A stretch of 64,000 nucleotides of DNA, taken from Lachnospiraceae bacterium. Lineage in GTDB: Bacteria > Bacillota > Clostridia > Lachnospirales > Lachnospiraceae. Both the position numbers and the translations under genes were made by a program. The stretch covers positions 47,890 to 111,889 of the forward strand of contig JAEELW010000036.1 of the NCBI GenBank assembly GCA_016282915.1. Reading direction: 5' to 3'. The notes beneath the pieces were generated by a model. That model was not told where the DNA came from. It searched no databases and saw only the letters and a program-made list of their open reading frames with translations. This document shows, piece after piece, positions 46,465-56,390 of the stretch. How positions within the stretch are numbered: position 1 is the first letter of the stretch; each line of letters starts with the position of its first letter.

Positions 46465-46878
46465 ATGCCGGTGATCAAAGAATTGCTGCGCGGCGAGAGT
46501 GACGGCAGCATCAGTTTCGGGGATTACAGCCTGGGAAGCAAGTCCAAGCTGGAGGATTTCAAGCACGGGAACGATGTGCTGAAAGTAAAGACGTTTCAGG
46601 AGATCACGCGTCTGGAAAAGAATGACAGCGTGCTCTACGAGTCGGTACCGGGAACGGCGGTCACATCTTTTGTAGAGACGGAAAACGGTGTACGTTTTAC
46701 GGTGGAAGGACCGCAGGACGCACAGATCACCGTAGGGCTTCTGCCGGATACCGAGTATGAAGTACTGGTGGGATCCGCCGATGCGGGACGCATCAAGACC
46801 AATCTCGGCGGGAAGCTTTCGGTGAGCGTAGAGCTGGCCGGGGCCGGTGAAGTGCCTGTGGAGATCCGTAAGAACTGA
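46465..46878 (+). CDS. small conserved protein of unknown function
   Basis: 137 residues, no membrane segment or signal peptide. Start MPVIKELLRG chosen because GGAGG lies 10 nt upstream; an ATG 15 nt before overlaps that site. Sequence marks: GSISFGDYSLGSKSKLEDF, YKVKTF-like LKVKTFQEITRLEKN, SVPGTAV and TNLGGKLSVSVEL. From memory, similar proteins in related Clostridia are sometimes labelled endosialidase, a label I see no basis for. The stop overlaps the radA start. Confidence 0.75.
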   Translation: MPVIKELLRGESDGSISFGDYSLGSKSKLEDFKHGNDVLKVKTFQEITRLEKNDSVLYESVPGTAVTSFVETENGVRFTVEGPQDAQITVGLLPDTEYEVLVGSADAGRIKTNLGGKLSVSVELAGAGEVPVEIRKN

Positions 46879-48248
46879 TGGCGGTAAAAAAAGTCAAGAG
46901 CGTCTTTTTCTGCAGCGAATGCGGAAATGAGTCGCCGAAATGGATGGGACAGTGTCCGGCCTGCCATGCCTGGAATACCATGGTGGAGCAGGAAGTGACG
47001 GCATCGGAAAAGCGGTCAAAGCCGCGGGGGGCTTCGGAAAGGAGCGTGCCTGTGGCGCTCAGTGAGATCTCGCTGGGAGAAGAGGATCGTGTCCGTACCG
47101 GGATCGGGGAGCTGGACCGTGTGCTGGGCGGCGGTGTGGTGCCCGGATCCATGATCCTTGTGGGTGGGGATCCGGGGATCGGAAAATCCACGCTGCTCCT
47201 GCAGGCCTGCAGGGAGCTGAGCAGCCGCGGGCAGAAAGTGCTCTATATCTCCGGGGAGGAGAGCCTGAAACAGATCCGCATGCGTGCCGAAAGGCTGGGA
47301 ACTTTTCCCGGGGAACTGAAGCTGTTCTGCGAGACCGATCTGAATGTGATCGGAGAGATCCTAAAGCAGGAAAAACCCGACATCGCAGTGATCGATTCCA
47401 TCCAGACGATGTATAATGAGGAAGTGAGCGGCACGCCGGGCAGCGTATCCCAGGTAAGGGAGAGTACGGCTGTTTTGCTGCAGCTGTCCAAGAGCCTTTC
47501 GATCTCCGTGTTTATCGTCGGACATGTGACCAAGGAGGGGACCGTAGCCGGACCCAGGATCCTGGAACATATGGTGGATACGGTACTTTATTTTGAGGGA
47601 GACCGCCATGCCTCCTATCGTATCCTGCGCGGCGTCAAAAACCGTTTCGGTTCCACGAACGAGATCGGCGTGTTTGAGATGCGGGAGGACGGACTGGCCG
47701 AGGTGGCCAATCCCTCGGAATATCTGCTGGCCGGCAGTCCGAAGGGTGCCAGCGGTACGGTGACCGCCTGTTCCATCGAAGGGACGCGGCCCATCCTGCT
47801 GGAGATCCAGGCGCTTGTGTGCCAGACGAGCTTCGGGATACCGCGCAGGCAGTCGTCGGGAGCGGACTTAAACCGTATCAATCTCCTGATGGCGGTGCTG
47901 GAAAAACGTCTCGGTCTGCATCTGGGGCAGTGCGATGCCTATGTGAACATCGCCGGTGGTATGCGGGTGGTGGAACCCGCCGTGGATCTGGCGATCGCCA
48001 TGGCCATTGCGGGAAGTTTCCTGAACCTTCCGGTGGAAGAAGGGCTTCTGGCTTTCGGAGAGGTGGGTCTGTCCGGGGAAGTGCGCGGCGTGAGCCTTCC
48101 GGAACAGCGCGTGGCGGAGGCGGCGAAGCTTGGATATAAAGTCTGCGTGCTGCCGAGGGTATGCGCAGAGCGCGCCGGGCGTGTAAAAGGGATACGCCTG
48201 ATCGCGGTGGATTCGGTACGGGATGCCATCGCACTGATCAAAAAATGA
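46878..48248 (+). CDS. radA: DNA repair protein RadA
   Basis: 456 residues. Branch-migration helicase of homologous recombination. Zinc finger CSECGNESPKWMGQCPAC, Walker A GGDPGIGKST, the RadA-specific KNRFGSTNEIG, and a C-terminal Lon-like domain (GLHLGQCDAYVNIAGGMRV, VGLSGEVRGV). Usual neighbour of clpC in Firmicutes. Confidence 0.96.
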   Translation: MAVKKVKSVFFCSECGNESPKWMGQCPACHAWNTMVEQEVTASEKRSKPRGASERSVPVALSEISLGEEDRVRTGIGELDRVLGGGVVPGSMILVGGDPGIGKSTLLLQACRELSSRGQKVLYISGEESLKQIRMRAERLGTFPGELKLFCETDLNVIGEILKQEKPDIAVIDSIQTMYNEEVSGTPGSVSQVRESTAVLLQLSKSLSISVFIVGHVTKEGTVAGPRILEHMVDTVLYFEGDRHASYRILRGVKNRFGSTNEIGVFEMREDGLAEVANPSEYLLAGSPKGASGTVTACSIEGTRPILLEIQALVCQTSFGIPRRQSSGADLNRINLLMAVLEKRLGLHLGQCDAYVNIAGGMRVVEPAVDLAIAMAIAGSFLNLPVEEGLLAFGEVGLSGEVRGVSLPEQRVAEAAKLGYKVCVLPRVCAERAGRVKGIRLIAVDSVRDAIALIKK

Positions 48249-48318
48249 TGTGAGCTGTTCCAAGGGCAGGAGCTTTCGGGCAGTTACAGAATAAAGCAAT
48301 GGAAAGAAGGGAAGAAAA

Positions 48319-48831
<513 letters not shown>

Positions 48832-48844
48832 GAACGACGGTAAA

Positions 48845-48990
48845 GCACGATGTGCGCAGCTGAAACGACTGTGCGGAACCGGAAAAAGCACAGTGAGCGC
48901 AGCTGAAACGACTGTGCGGAACCGGAAAAAGCACGGTGAGCGCAGCTGAAACGACTGTGCGGAACCGGAAAAAGCACAGTGAGCGCAGCC
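48845..48990. repeat. 43-bp tandem repeat, about 3.4 copies
   Basis: Units at 48845, 48888, 48931 and a partial at 48974. Each has GCACAGT (or a variant), GAGCGCAGCTGAAACG and ACTGTGC, so every unit can fold into a hairpin with 7-bp stem, followed by GGAACCGGAAAAA. It begins 14 nt after the SEC-C gene stop. Confidence 0.88.
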
Positions 48991-49072
48991 CCAGAAGTTA
49001 TGTAAGAATGTTTTGCAGAGCTGCGCAGGAATGTTAAGGCAGTATGGAAGAAGAAAGAGAGGCAGAAATAAA

Positions 49073-50272
49073 ATGACCAAGATCGATGTGATCAGCGGGT
49101 TCCTGGGTGCGGGAAAGACGACGCTGATCCGTAAGCTCTTAAAGGAAGCATGGAACGGAGAACAGGTAGTGCTGATCGAGAATGAATTCGGCGAGATCGG
49201 CATTGACGGCGGATTCCTGAAAGAAGCGGGCGTGGAGATCACCGAGATGAATTCGGGCTGTATCTGCTGCTCCCTGGTAGGAGATTTCGGAACGGCTTTA
49301 AGAGATGTGATGCAGCGTTTCAAGCCCGACCGTATCGTGATCGAGCCCTCCGGTGTAGGAAAGCTTTCCGATGTGGTAAGGGCCATACAGACGGCGGAAC
49401 TGGGAGACGGTGTGGTGCTCAATTCCGCGGTCGTCGTTGTGGATGCGACCAAGTGCAAGCTTTACATCAAGAATTTCGGCGAGTTTTTCGTCAATCAGGT
49501 GGAGCATGCCGGAACGATCCTTTTAAGCCGTACCTCCACCATCACGGAAGAAAAGCTGAAGACCGCGCTGGGCCTTCTGCGTGAGCATAATGACAAGGCA
49601 ACGATCATCACGACGCCCTGGGAGGAGATCACGGGGCAGGATATCCTGAAGACCATCGAAGGCGTGGATCTGCTGCAGGAACTTCTGGAAGAAGTAAAGA
49701 AGCAGCATGAGGAAGAAGAGTGCGACGATCCCGAATGTGAGTGCCATCACCACCATCATGACGGGGAATGCTGCCATCATCACCATGACGGGGATGAAGA
49801 GCATGAGCATCATCACCACCATCACGATGAAGATGATGAGCATGATGAGGATCACAAGCATCACCACGACCATGATGAGGATCACGATCACCATCATCAT
49901 GAGCACGATCATGACCACGATGAGGAGCATGAGCATCATCACCATGATCACGATCATGACCACGAGCATCACCACCATCATCATGGCCATCATGCGGATG
50001 AGGTCTTCGGCAGCTGGGGCTTTGAAACGGCTTCCAGATATACGAAGGAAGAGATCGAGGCAGATCTTGCAAAGCTTTCCGATGCCGTCAGCTACGGCGT
50101 GGTACTGCGTGCCAAGGGTATGGTGCAGTCGGCGGATCAGGGCTGGATCTATTTCGATTATGTGCCCGGTGAGAGCAATGTGCGTGAAGGCGCCGCACAG
50201 CCTACCGGCAAGATCTGCGTGATCGGTTCGAAGCTGAATGAAGAAGAGTTGGAGGAGCTGTTTAAGAAATGA
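49073..50272 (+). CDS. CobW/COG0523-type GTPase with His-rich segment
   Basis: 399 residues. Start MTKIDVIS after AGAGAGG. N-terminal GTPase: GFLGAGKTTL (Walker A), the family metal site GCICCSL (CxCC), VIEPSGVG. The usual NKxD for guanine recognition reads SRTS (about 150-153). Residues about 224-309 consist almost wholly of His, Asp and Glu with over 40 His, plus CECHHHHH and CCHHHH. A C-terminal CobW_C-like domain follows (YGVVLRAKGMVQ, WIYFDYVPGE). COG0523 proteins are metallochaperones for zinc or other metals; the His segment should bind many metal ions. Overlaps the next gene by 4 nt. Confidence 0.88.
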   Translation: MTKIDVISGFLGAGKTTLIRKLLKEAWNGEQVVLIENEFGEIGIDGGFLKEAGVEITEMNSGCICCSLVGDFGTALRDVMQRFKPDRIVIEPSGVGKLSDVVRAIQTAELGDGVVLNSAVVVVDATKCKLYIKNFGEFFVNQVEHAGTILLSRTSTITEEKLKTALGLLREHNDKATIITTPWEEITGQDILKTIEGVDLLQELLEEVKKQHEEEECDDPECECHHHHHDGECCHHHHDGDEEHEHHHHHHDEDDEHDEDHKHHHDHDEDHDHHHHEHDHDHDEEHEHHHHDHDHDHEHHHHHHGHHADEVFGSWGFETASRYTKEEIEADLAKLSDAVSYGVVLRAKGMVQSADQGWIYFDYVPGESNVREGAAQPTGKICVIGSKLNEEELEELFKK

Positions 50273-51198
50273 AGCCGGTATATATCATCAACGGTTTTCT
50301 GGAGAGCGGCAAGACCAGTTTTATCCGCTTTACCCTGGGACAGCCCTATTTCCAGATCAAAGGGACGACACTTCTGCTGCTCTGTGAAGACGGCGAAGAA
50401 GAATACGATGCAAAGACGCTTCGTGCGGCGAAGGCAGAGATGCGGCTGATCCCGGACGAAGCAGCCTTTACACCGGAGAATCTGCTGGCCATCGAGAAAG
50501 AAGTGAATCCCGAGCGTATCGTTATCGAATATAACGGTATGTGGAACATGAAGAATATGAAGCTGCCCTTCCACTGGAATGTGGAGCAGCAGATCACCTG
50601 CGTGGACGCCTCTACCTTTCCGGAGTATTATACCAATATGCGTTCGCTGGTGGCCGAGATGGTGCGGAAGTCCGAACTCATCATCTTTAACCGCTGCGAT
50701 AACGTAAGGGAAAATCTGGGCAGCTACCGGCGCAATATCAAGGCGGTCAATGCGGAAGCGGCGGTGATCTTTGAGGATGCGGAAGGGGAGATCAACGAGA
50801 TCTTTGAAGAGGATCTGCCCTATGATCTGCAGGCGGATACCATCGTGCTGGACGACAAGTCCTACGGGATCTGGTATCTGGATCTGATGGATCATGCCGA
50901 GCGTTATGCAGGCAAGACCATTGAATACGTGGGTATGGTGATGCACCCGAAGGGCTTCGGCGCGGACGCCTTTGTGCCCGGGCGTATGGCCATGACCTGC
51001 TGTGCCGAGGATATGAGTTTCCTCGGTTATATCTGCAAATATAACGGCGCGGACAAACTGAAGGAGCGCAGCTGGGTAAAGGTACGCGCAGAAGTCAAAA
51101 AGGAATTCCTTCCGGCGTATAAGGGTGAAGGACCGGTGCTATATGCCAAAAGCGTTGAAGCCTGCGCAAAGCCCGCAAACGAGATCGTAGGATTCTGA
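50269..51198 (+). CDS. CobW-like GTPase joined to a YcgQ/DUF1980-like domain
   Basis: 309 residues. N-terminal GTPase-like half: INGFLESGKTSF (Walker A), CVDASTFPEYY, and FNRCDNV (NKxD). It lacks the CxCC metal motif. From about residue 215: KTIEYVGMVMHPKG, MTCCAEDMSFLGYICKY and SWVKVRAEV, resembling the C-terminal domain of YcgQ (COG3689), which has a conserved CC and a DxWVxV strand. In Bacillus, ycgQ-ycgR stand next to a zinc-regulated CobW gene; here the permease is absent and the domain is fused to a GTPase. A role in metal handling with the preceding gene is inferred. Confidence 0.72.
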   Translation: MKPVYIINGFLESGKTSFIRFTLGQPYFQIKGTTLLLLCEDGEEEYDAKTLRAAKAEMRLIPDEAAFTPENLLAIEKEVNPERIVIEYNGMWNMKNMKLPFHWNVEQQITCVDASTFPEYYTNMRSLVAEMVRKSELIIFNRCDNVRENLGSYRRNIKAVNAEAAVIFEDAEGEINEIFEEDLPYDLQADTIVLDDKSYGIWYLDLMDHAERYAGKTIEYVGMVMHPKGFGADAFVPGRMAMTCCAEDMSFLGYICKYNGADKLKERSWVKVRAEVKKEFLPAYKGEGPVLYAKSVEACAKPANEIVGF

Positions 51199-51217
51199 GC
51201 ATGGGGGGACAGACCGC

Positions 51218-52795
51218 ATGACGCTGATATCGGTGCATTGCTTTCTTTTTGCGCTGGCAGTGATCCTGCTTTATTTTGTTCTCCCGAAGAAATGGCAATG
51301 GCTTGTACTTGTTGCGGGTAATCTGTACTTCTATATATCCTTCGGTCTGCAGTATCTGTTTTATCTGCTTTTTGATGCGCTGATCAGTTATGGCGCAGCT
51401 CTGGCGTTCGACCGCATGAATCAGACAGCGGTGAAGGCTATGGAAGGCATGGATGCAGCCGGAAAAGAAGAGGCGCGCAGGCAGCTTCTGAAGCGGAAAA
51501 AAAGGCTTTCGGCACTGGCTATAGTGGCGATCCTTTTTTTCTGGATACTGATCAAGTACGGGAATTTCTTCCTTTCCAACCTGCAGTCGGTTCTTTCGTT
51601 TTTCTCTGCACCCTGGAGGCCCGGAATGCTGGAACTGATCCTTCCTCTGGGCATGTCTTTTTATACTTTTCATGCCATCGGTTATCTGATCGATGTCTAC
51701 CGGAAAAAGTATCCGGCAGAAAAAAACTTTCTGAAGTATTTCTGCTTTGTTTCTTTTTTCCCGCATATGATCGAAGGACCTTTCAGCCGCTTCGATGATC
51801 TGGGAAGATCGCTCCTTCAGCAGCACAGCTTTTCCTACGAGCGTTTCTGTCAGGGAATGGCGAGGATACTCTGGGGTGTGTTCAAAAAAGTGGTCATAGC
51901 GGATCCGCTGGCGTCCACCATTACCATTATTCTGAGCCAGTATCAGGATTACGGCGGGATACATATCATTTTTTCACTGATCCTGTACAGCATACGTCTT
52001 TATGCGGATTTTTCCGGGTATATGGATATCGTATGCGGTTTCTGCAGGATCCTGGGGATTTCGCTTGCCGAAAACTTTGCCAGGCCGTATTTTGCGCAGT
52101 CGGTGGAGGAGTACTGGCGGAGATGGCATATCACCCTGGGACGCTGGTTCCGTGATTACGTTTTCTTCCCGGCTTCCATGAGCCGCGCAGGAACGCGCCT
52201 TTCCAAATGGGCACGGAAAAAATGGGGCGCGAAAATGGGGAAGCTGATCGCGGGATATTTTGCGCTGATCTTTGTATGGACCGCAACCGGACTGTGGCAC
52301 GGGGCCAGCTGGACCTATCTGGTTTGGGGTTATCTGAATCTGGTCGTGATCGTTATATCCATGCAGCTGGCCGATTTTTATGCCCGATGCAGAAAGAAGC
52401 TCTCCATTTCGGACAGCAATCGGCTTTGGAAGGGTTTCCGTATCCTCCGGACCTATTTTCTGGTAAGCCTTTTTCGGTTCTTCGGTATTGCACCATCGCT
52501 TTCGGCAGCCTTTTCCATCCTGAAACACGGGATCACTGATTTCCGCCTTGGCGCAGTCACGAACACTTCCGGTTTTTTTGTGGGAATGTTCCGTGAAGAG
52601 ATCCTGTTTATGGGGATCGGCGTGATCTTTCTGCTGGTGACGGATATCCTGCAGGAAACGGGCAAATGGGAAAAGTTCAAGGAAAAAAGTCCCATTCCTC
52701 TGCGGGCACTGGTGTACAGCGTTATGCTCCTTCTGATCGTACTCATGAGCAAAGGTGCTGATGTTTCACAGGGATTTATGTATGCAAACTTCTAA
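51218..52795 (+). CDS. MBOAT O-acyltransferase (DltB/AlgI-like)
   Basis: 525 residues with about eleven hydrophobic helices. Family marks: LPLGMSFYTFHAIGYLIDVYR, FFPHMIEGPFSRF, ADFSGYMDI, EYWRRWHITLGRWFRDYVFFP and the catalytic His in TGLWHGASWTYLVWG (about 363). MBOAT proteins of this group carry acyl or D-alanyl groups through the membrane to surface polymers. The SGNH-type gene overlaps its end and carrier and ligase genes are 2 kb downstream, so D-alanyl-like transfer is plausible. Confidence 0.9.
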   Translation: MTLISVHCFLFALAVILLYFVLPKKWQWLVLVAGNLYFYISFGLQYLFYLLFDALISYGAALAFDRMNQTAVKAMEGMDAAGKEEARRQLLKRKKRLSALAIVAILFFWILIKYGNFFLSNLQSVLSFFSAPWRPGMLELILPLGMSFYTFHAIGYLIDVYRKKYPAEKNFLKYFCFVSFFPHMIEGPFSRFDDLGRSLLQQHSFSYERFCQGMARILWGVFKKVVIADPLASTITIILSQYQDYGGIHIIFSLILYSIRLYADFSGYMDIVCGFCRILGISLAENFARPYFAQSVEEYWRRWHITLGRWFRDYVFFPASMSRAGTRLSKWARKKWGAKMGKLIAGYFALIFVWTATGLWHGASWTYLVWGYLNLVVIVISMQLADFYARCRKKLSISDSNRLWKGFRILRTYFLVSLFRFFGIAPSLSAAFSILKHGITDFRLGAVTNTSGFFVGMFREEILFMGIGVIFLLVTDILQETGKWEKFKEKSPIPLRALVYSVMLLLIVLMSKGADVSQGFMYANF

Positions 52796-54125
52796 AAAGC
52801 TATTCATAAAACGGCTTCTGATGCCACTGTTTATCCTGGTGTTTTTCCTGCTCGGGGAGTATTTCCTGGGACGCCTGCTTACGCCCGTGAACAGTGCCGT
52901 GTATTTCAGGGATGAGATCCGAAAGATGAAGGAAAACGGAGAGCATGCGGACATCCTTTTTCTCGGGACTTCCCGGATCTACCAGTCGGTCTATCCGGAG
53001 ATACTGGAAGAGAAGCTTGGCGTTAAATATGTGATCAACGGAGGGACCGCAACCCAGAGACCGGATAGCAGTTATATCTTTCTGAAGGATCTGTACAGGG
53101 AAGTGAAGCCCGGGGTGGTTGTACTTGGCGTGCAGTGGAGTTCCCTGATGCCGGAGGCTAATGAGGCCGGGGAGATTGAGAGTACGTTGATGATGTATGA
53201 CAGGCTTTCAGCCTCAGGCAGGATGGAGTGTCTGCTGCGAAAGTTTGGAAGCAGTGTATGGTTTGATCTCTTTCCGATGTATCGTTACCGGAAAGAATTC
53301 CGTTTCGCTTCTATACGGGATAACCTGGAAAAATGGGAGAACTACCGGAAGAACGGTTTTATACCGAATGCGGAACTGGAGCAATATTATCACGGGAAGG
53401 GTTTTGTTTATTCCAATTCATCCAAGGCAAGCGGAAATGTACCGATCCAGGATGAAGGTGAGGCGAGATTCTCGGTAGATGATATTGTGCCGGAAAAACT
53501 GGCGGCCATTGATAATATTGTGGATTTTTGCAAAAAGAAAGGGATAAAGCTGTATCTGATCAGTCCACCGATGTCACTGATGAACCTGTATCATGTGGAG
53601 GGGTATCAGGAAGCCGTGGATTTTTATGAGGCTTATGCTGAAAAGAACGGTCTTGTCTATCATAATATGAATTATCTGAAGGATAGGGAAGACTGGCTGC
53701 CGGATGAGATGATGGCGGATTATGTCCATCTGAACGGGAAAGGTGCGACTTGTTTTACGGAGCGTTATGCCGAGATCCTTCGGAAAGACCTGAACGGAGA
53801 GGATACCGGAGAGTGCTTCTACCGTGATCTTGAAGAACTGAAGGAGACGGTTCGGAGAGTCGTGGCAATAAAGGCAGAATTCACGCCCGGAGACAGATCT
53901 GTGAGAATCGAGGCAAACTGTCTTTGCAATGATGATGTGACACCTTTATATCGTTTCGAACTGTCCACGGACGGAGGAAAAACTTATGAGCTTTTACAGG
54001 ACTGGTCCGAGGAAGCGGAACTGATCTTTGAGCCTGCAGAGGGAAAATATCGTTTCCGTATCCTGGCGGCGCTGGATCCGGAGGATCCCAAACCAGCCTG
54101 GCAGGTATATGATCAGGAGTTTTAA
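52782..54125 (+). CDS. SGNH/DltD-like membrane-anchored protein
   Basis: 447 residues. N-terminal membrane helix (about 8-28), then an outer SGNH-type domain: DILFLGTSRIYQSVYPE (nucleophile Ser in GTS), VVVLGVQWSSLMPE, LISPPMSLMN and DYVHLNGKGA (Asp and His). This resembles DltD and AlgJ-type partners of MBOAT enzymes. About 110 residues of probable beta structure follow (from about 340), not known to me in DltD. It overlaps the MBOAT gene by 14 nt; the start at 52782 has AGGGA upstream, with 52755 an alternative. Confidence 0.78.
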   Translation: MQTSKKLFIKRLLMPLFILVFFLLGEYFLGRLLTPVNSAVYFRDEIRKMKENGEHADILFLGTSRIYQSVYPEILEEKLGVKYVINGGTATQRPDSSYIFLKDLYREVKPGVVVLGVQWSSLMPEANEAGEIESTLMMYDRLSASGRMECLLRKFGSSVWFDLFPMYRYRKEFRFASIRDNLEKWENYRKNGFIPNAELEQYYHGKGFVYSNSSKASGNVPIQDEGEARFSVDDIVPEKLAAIDNIVDFCKKKGIKLYLISPPMSLMNLYHVEGYQEAVDFYEAYAEKNGLVYHNMNYLKDREDWLPDEMMADYVHLNGKGATCFTERYAEILRKDLNGEDTGECFYRDLEELKETVRRVVAIKAEFTPGDRSVRIEANCLCNDDVTPLYRFELSTDGGKTYELLQDWSEEAELIFEPAEGKYRFRILAALDPEDPKPAWQVYDQEF

Positions 54126-54153
54126 TGCCTGCGGATCGGATCAGACGGCTGCC

Positions 54154-54684
54154 TTAGGCATCTTGACAGTCGGATGCGGCGGCAGTCTGCGGCTTCCGAC
54201 AACAGCGCTGATAGGCGAGGAGTACGGAAGATCTGACCCTTCCGCAATGGACAAATCCGTGTTTTTCCAGTATGCTTCGCATGATCGTATTCTGCGGATG
54301 CGTATAGATACGTACGCTGCCGCTCTGTGAGAATGCCCAGTCCAGACAAAAGCCCGCAACACCCCGGCCAATCCCGTTTGCTGCGATCCTGCCTACGGTA
54401 GCGTGGGGACCGTCATCCGGCCAGCTGCCTTCCTGCAGTTCGTCAAAAACGGTGTCCTCATTGATACTCATCCAGAACAGGCCGGCAGTCCTTCCGTCTT
54501 CAAGAACACAGCGGTAAAGCTGCTCTTTTTCGATATCCCGGCGTATGATCTTTTTCGGGGGATAGCTGTGCCCCCACTGGTCGGGATTTCCGTGTTCGGC
54601 CATAAAGAGCCGTGCGTCTTCATAGATCTTCAGGATTTCATCCCAGTCATCCATAGTACAGTGTTGTATGGAAAGCTTTTGCAT
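54154..54684 (-). CDS. GNAT-family N-acetyltransferase
   Basis: 176 residues. GNAT fold: VGRIAANGIGRGVAGFCLDWAF is the acetyl-CoA binding motif A, and YTHPQNTIMRSILEKHGFVHCG the motif B with the Asn and Phe. Substrate unknown. It is convergent to the SGNH gene (28 nt apart) and interrupts the dlt-like cluster. The last 15 residues look like an unconserved tail. Confidence 0.85.
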   Translation of the reverse strand: MQKLSIQHCTMDDWDEILKIYEDARLFMAEHGNPDQWGHSYPPKKIIRRDIEKEQLYRCVLEDGRTAGLFWMSINEDTVFDELQEGSWPDDGPHATVGRIAANGIGRGVAGFCLDWAFSQSGSVRIYTHPQNTIMRSILEKHGFVHCGRVRSSVLLAYQRCCRKPQTAAASDCQDA

Positions 54685-54703
54685 GGTATCTTCCGTTTCT
54701 TTA

Positions 54704-54712
54704 TGGTATAAT
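54704..54712 (+). promoter_or_regulatory. extended -10 promoter of the DltA/DltC-like unit
   Basis: TGGTATAAT; no good -35. It overlaps the upstream region of the divergent GNAT gene and leaves a leader of about 140 nt. Confidence 0.5.
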
Positions 54713-54860
54713 ATTCCAGATTATGTTTGTGTTACGGTGATGATTATAGCATGGCAGTATGCGGAAATCAATGAACGCCTGCGGCCGTTCCGGGCGATGG
54801 CCCGCGGCCGGACGATGAAAGCGGAAAGCGGAGCAGTGCAGACGTTTACAGAGGAGTATT

Positions 54861-56390
54861 ATGAGAAATAGTATCTGCCGGCTGCTGGAGACAGCAGCGG
54901 ACAAATGGCCGGGGCGTATCGCTCTGGCAGACGAGCAGGAGAAACTGGATTTTTCGGATTATCGGGAAAAGGCGCGAAGGATCGGCAGTGCGATCCGGAG
55001 ACTTTGCGGGGATGCGGACAGAGGCGCGGTAGCGGTTCTGGTCGACCGCAGCATACGCATACCCTTATGTTTTCTCGGGGTGGCTTATAGCGGGAATTAT
55101 TATGTCCCTGTAGACGGAGCAATGCCGGAGCAGAGACGCCGTCTGATCTTTACAAAGGCGGAACCGCTCCTTGTGATCGATGCACGCCGCAAGGCGGAGA
55201 AAAAAGAAGGAGTAGTTCTGCTGGAGGAACTTGTCGGGGATGAGGGCGACGATTGGCAGGAGGCTCTGGAGCAGCAGATCGATACGGATCCGCTGTGCGT
55301 GATCTTTACCTCGGGTTCAACCGGCGTACCCAAAGGTGTCCTGAAAACACACCGTTCCGTTCTGGATATGTGCAGCGTATTTTCCGAAACATTCGGCTTT
55401 ACGGAGGAGAATATATTCGGCAATCAGGCTCCCTTTGATTTTGATGTATCGACGAAAGATATCTATAATTCGTTATATGCAGGTGCAAGATTGGAGATCC
55501 TTTCTCCAAAGCTGTTCCGTTTTCCGGGGATGCTGCCGTCGTATCTTACGGAACGCGGGGTGGATACGCTGGAATGGGCGGTCTCGGCCCTGCGTATCCT
55601 GGCGGAATGCCGTTGTTTTGACGGAAAGGAAGTGCCGCCTGTCCGGAACATCCTTTTTTCCGGAGAACAGATGCCGGTAAAAGTCCTGGCGTACTGGAGG
55701 GGCACTTTTCCGGATTGTCGCTTTGTGAATCTCTACGGCCCCACCGAGATCAGCGGTAACTGCAGTTTTCATGTGGTTGAGCGTGATTACGGAAACGGAG
55801 AAGCGTTGCCTATCGGACGCCCCTTTTCCAATACGCGTCTGTTTCTGCTGAATGAGAGCCTGGAGTATATCCGCAATGCCGATGAGACGGGAGAGCTTTG
55901 CTTCACGGGGGGCTGTATGGCGCTGGGCTATCTGAACGATCCGGAAAGAACTGCGGAAGCTTTTATCCCGGATCCCGAAAGCCGTACCGGTATATCACGG
56001 ATCTACAGAACAGGAGATCTGGGCTATCGACGGCCGGATGGCGAGTTTGTTTTCGTCGGACGGAAAGACACGCAGATCAAGCATATGGGCCACAGGATCG
56101 AGCTGGGTGAGGTGGAGACCGCGGTAAATGGCGTGAACGGAGTGGAGATCTCCTGCTGTCTGTACGATCAGGAAAACTGCAGGATCGTCTGTTTTTATCA
56201 GGCCAAAGAAGAGTGCGGGAAAGAGATAGCCCTCACACTTGCAAAGGCGCTGCCGAAATATATGTGGCCCGCTGAGTATGTATATTATAAAAAACTGCCC
56301 CTGAATCGGACATCCAAGATCGACAGGGTGCTGCTCAAACAAAAACTTAAGGAGGGTAATTATGGAACAGCTGATCAGGATCATGAGTGA
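54861..56390 (+). CDS. DltA-like amino acid adenylating enzyme
   Basis: 509 residues. AMP-forming adenylation domain: FTSGSTGVPKG (A3), NLYGPTEIS (A5), YRTGDLGYR (A7), GRKDTQIKHMGHRIELGEVE (A8) and NRTSKIDR (A10 Lys). Size and stand-alone form fit D-alanine--carrier ligase DltA, and the carrier gene overlaps the end by 29 nt. The amino acid cannot be read from the sequence with certainty; another small amino acid is possible. GAGGAG precedes the start. Confidence 0.82.
   Translation: MRNSICRLLETAADKWPGRIALADEQEKLDFSDYREKARRIGSAIRRLCGDADRGAVAVLVDRSIRIPLCFLGVAYSGNYYVPVDGAMPEQRRRLIFTKAEPLLVIDARRKAEKKEGVVLLEELVGDEGDDWQEALEQQIDTDPLCVIFTSGSTGVPKGVLKTHRSVLDMCSVFSETFGFTEENIFGNQAPFDFDVSTKDIYNSLYAGARLEILSPKLFRFPGMLPSYLTERGVDTLEWAVSALRILAECRCFDGKEVPPVRNILFSGEQMPVKVLAYWRGTFPDCRFVNLYGPTEISGNCSFHVVERDYGNGEALPIGRPFSNTRLFLLNESLEYIRNADETGELCFTGGCMALGYLNDPERTAEAFIPDPESRTGISRIYRTGDLGYRRPDGEFVFVGRKDTQIKHMGHRIELGEVETAVNGVNGVEISCCLYDQENCRIVCFYQAKEECGKEIALTLAKALPKYMWPAEYVYYKKLPLNRTSKIDRVLLKQKLKEGNYGTADQDHE

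Noticed and set aside
49741..49998. His-codon tract as a simple DNA repeat or CRISPR-like array
   Set aside because: It is an in-frame part of the CobW gene, with irregular CAT/CAC/GAT/GAC/GAG codons rather than regular repeats and spacers.
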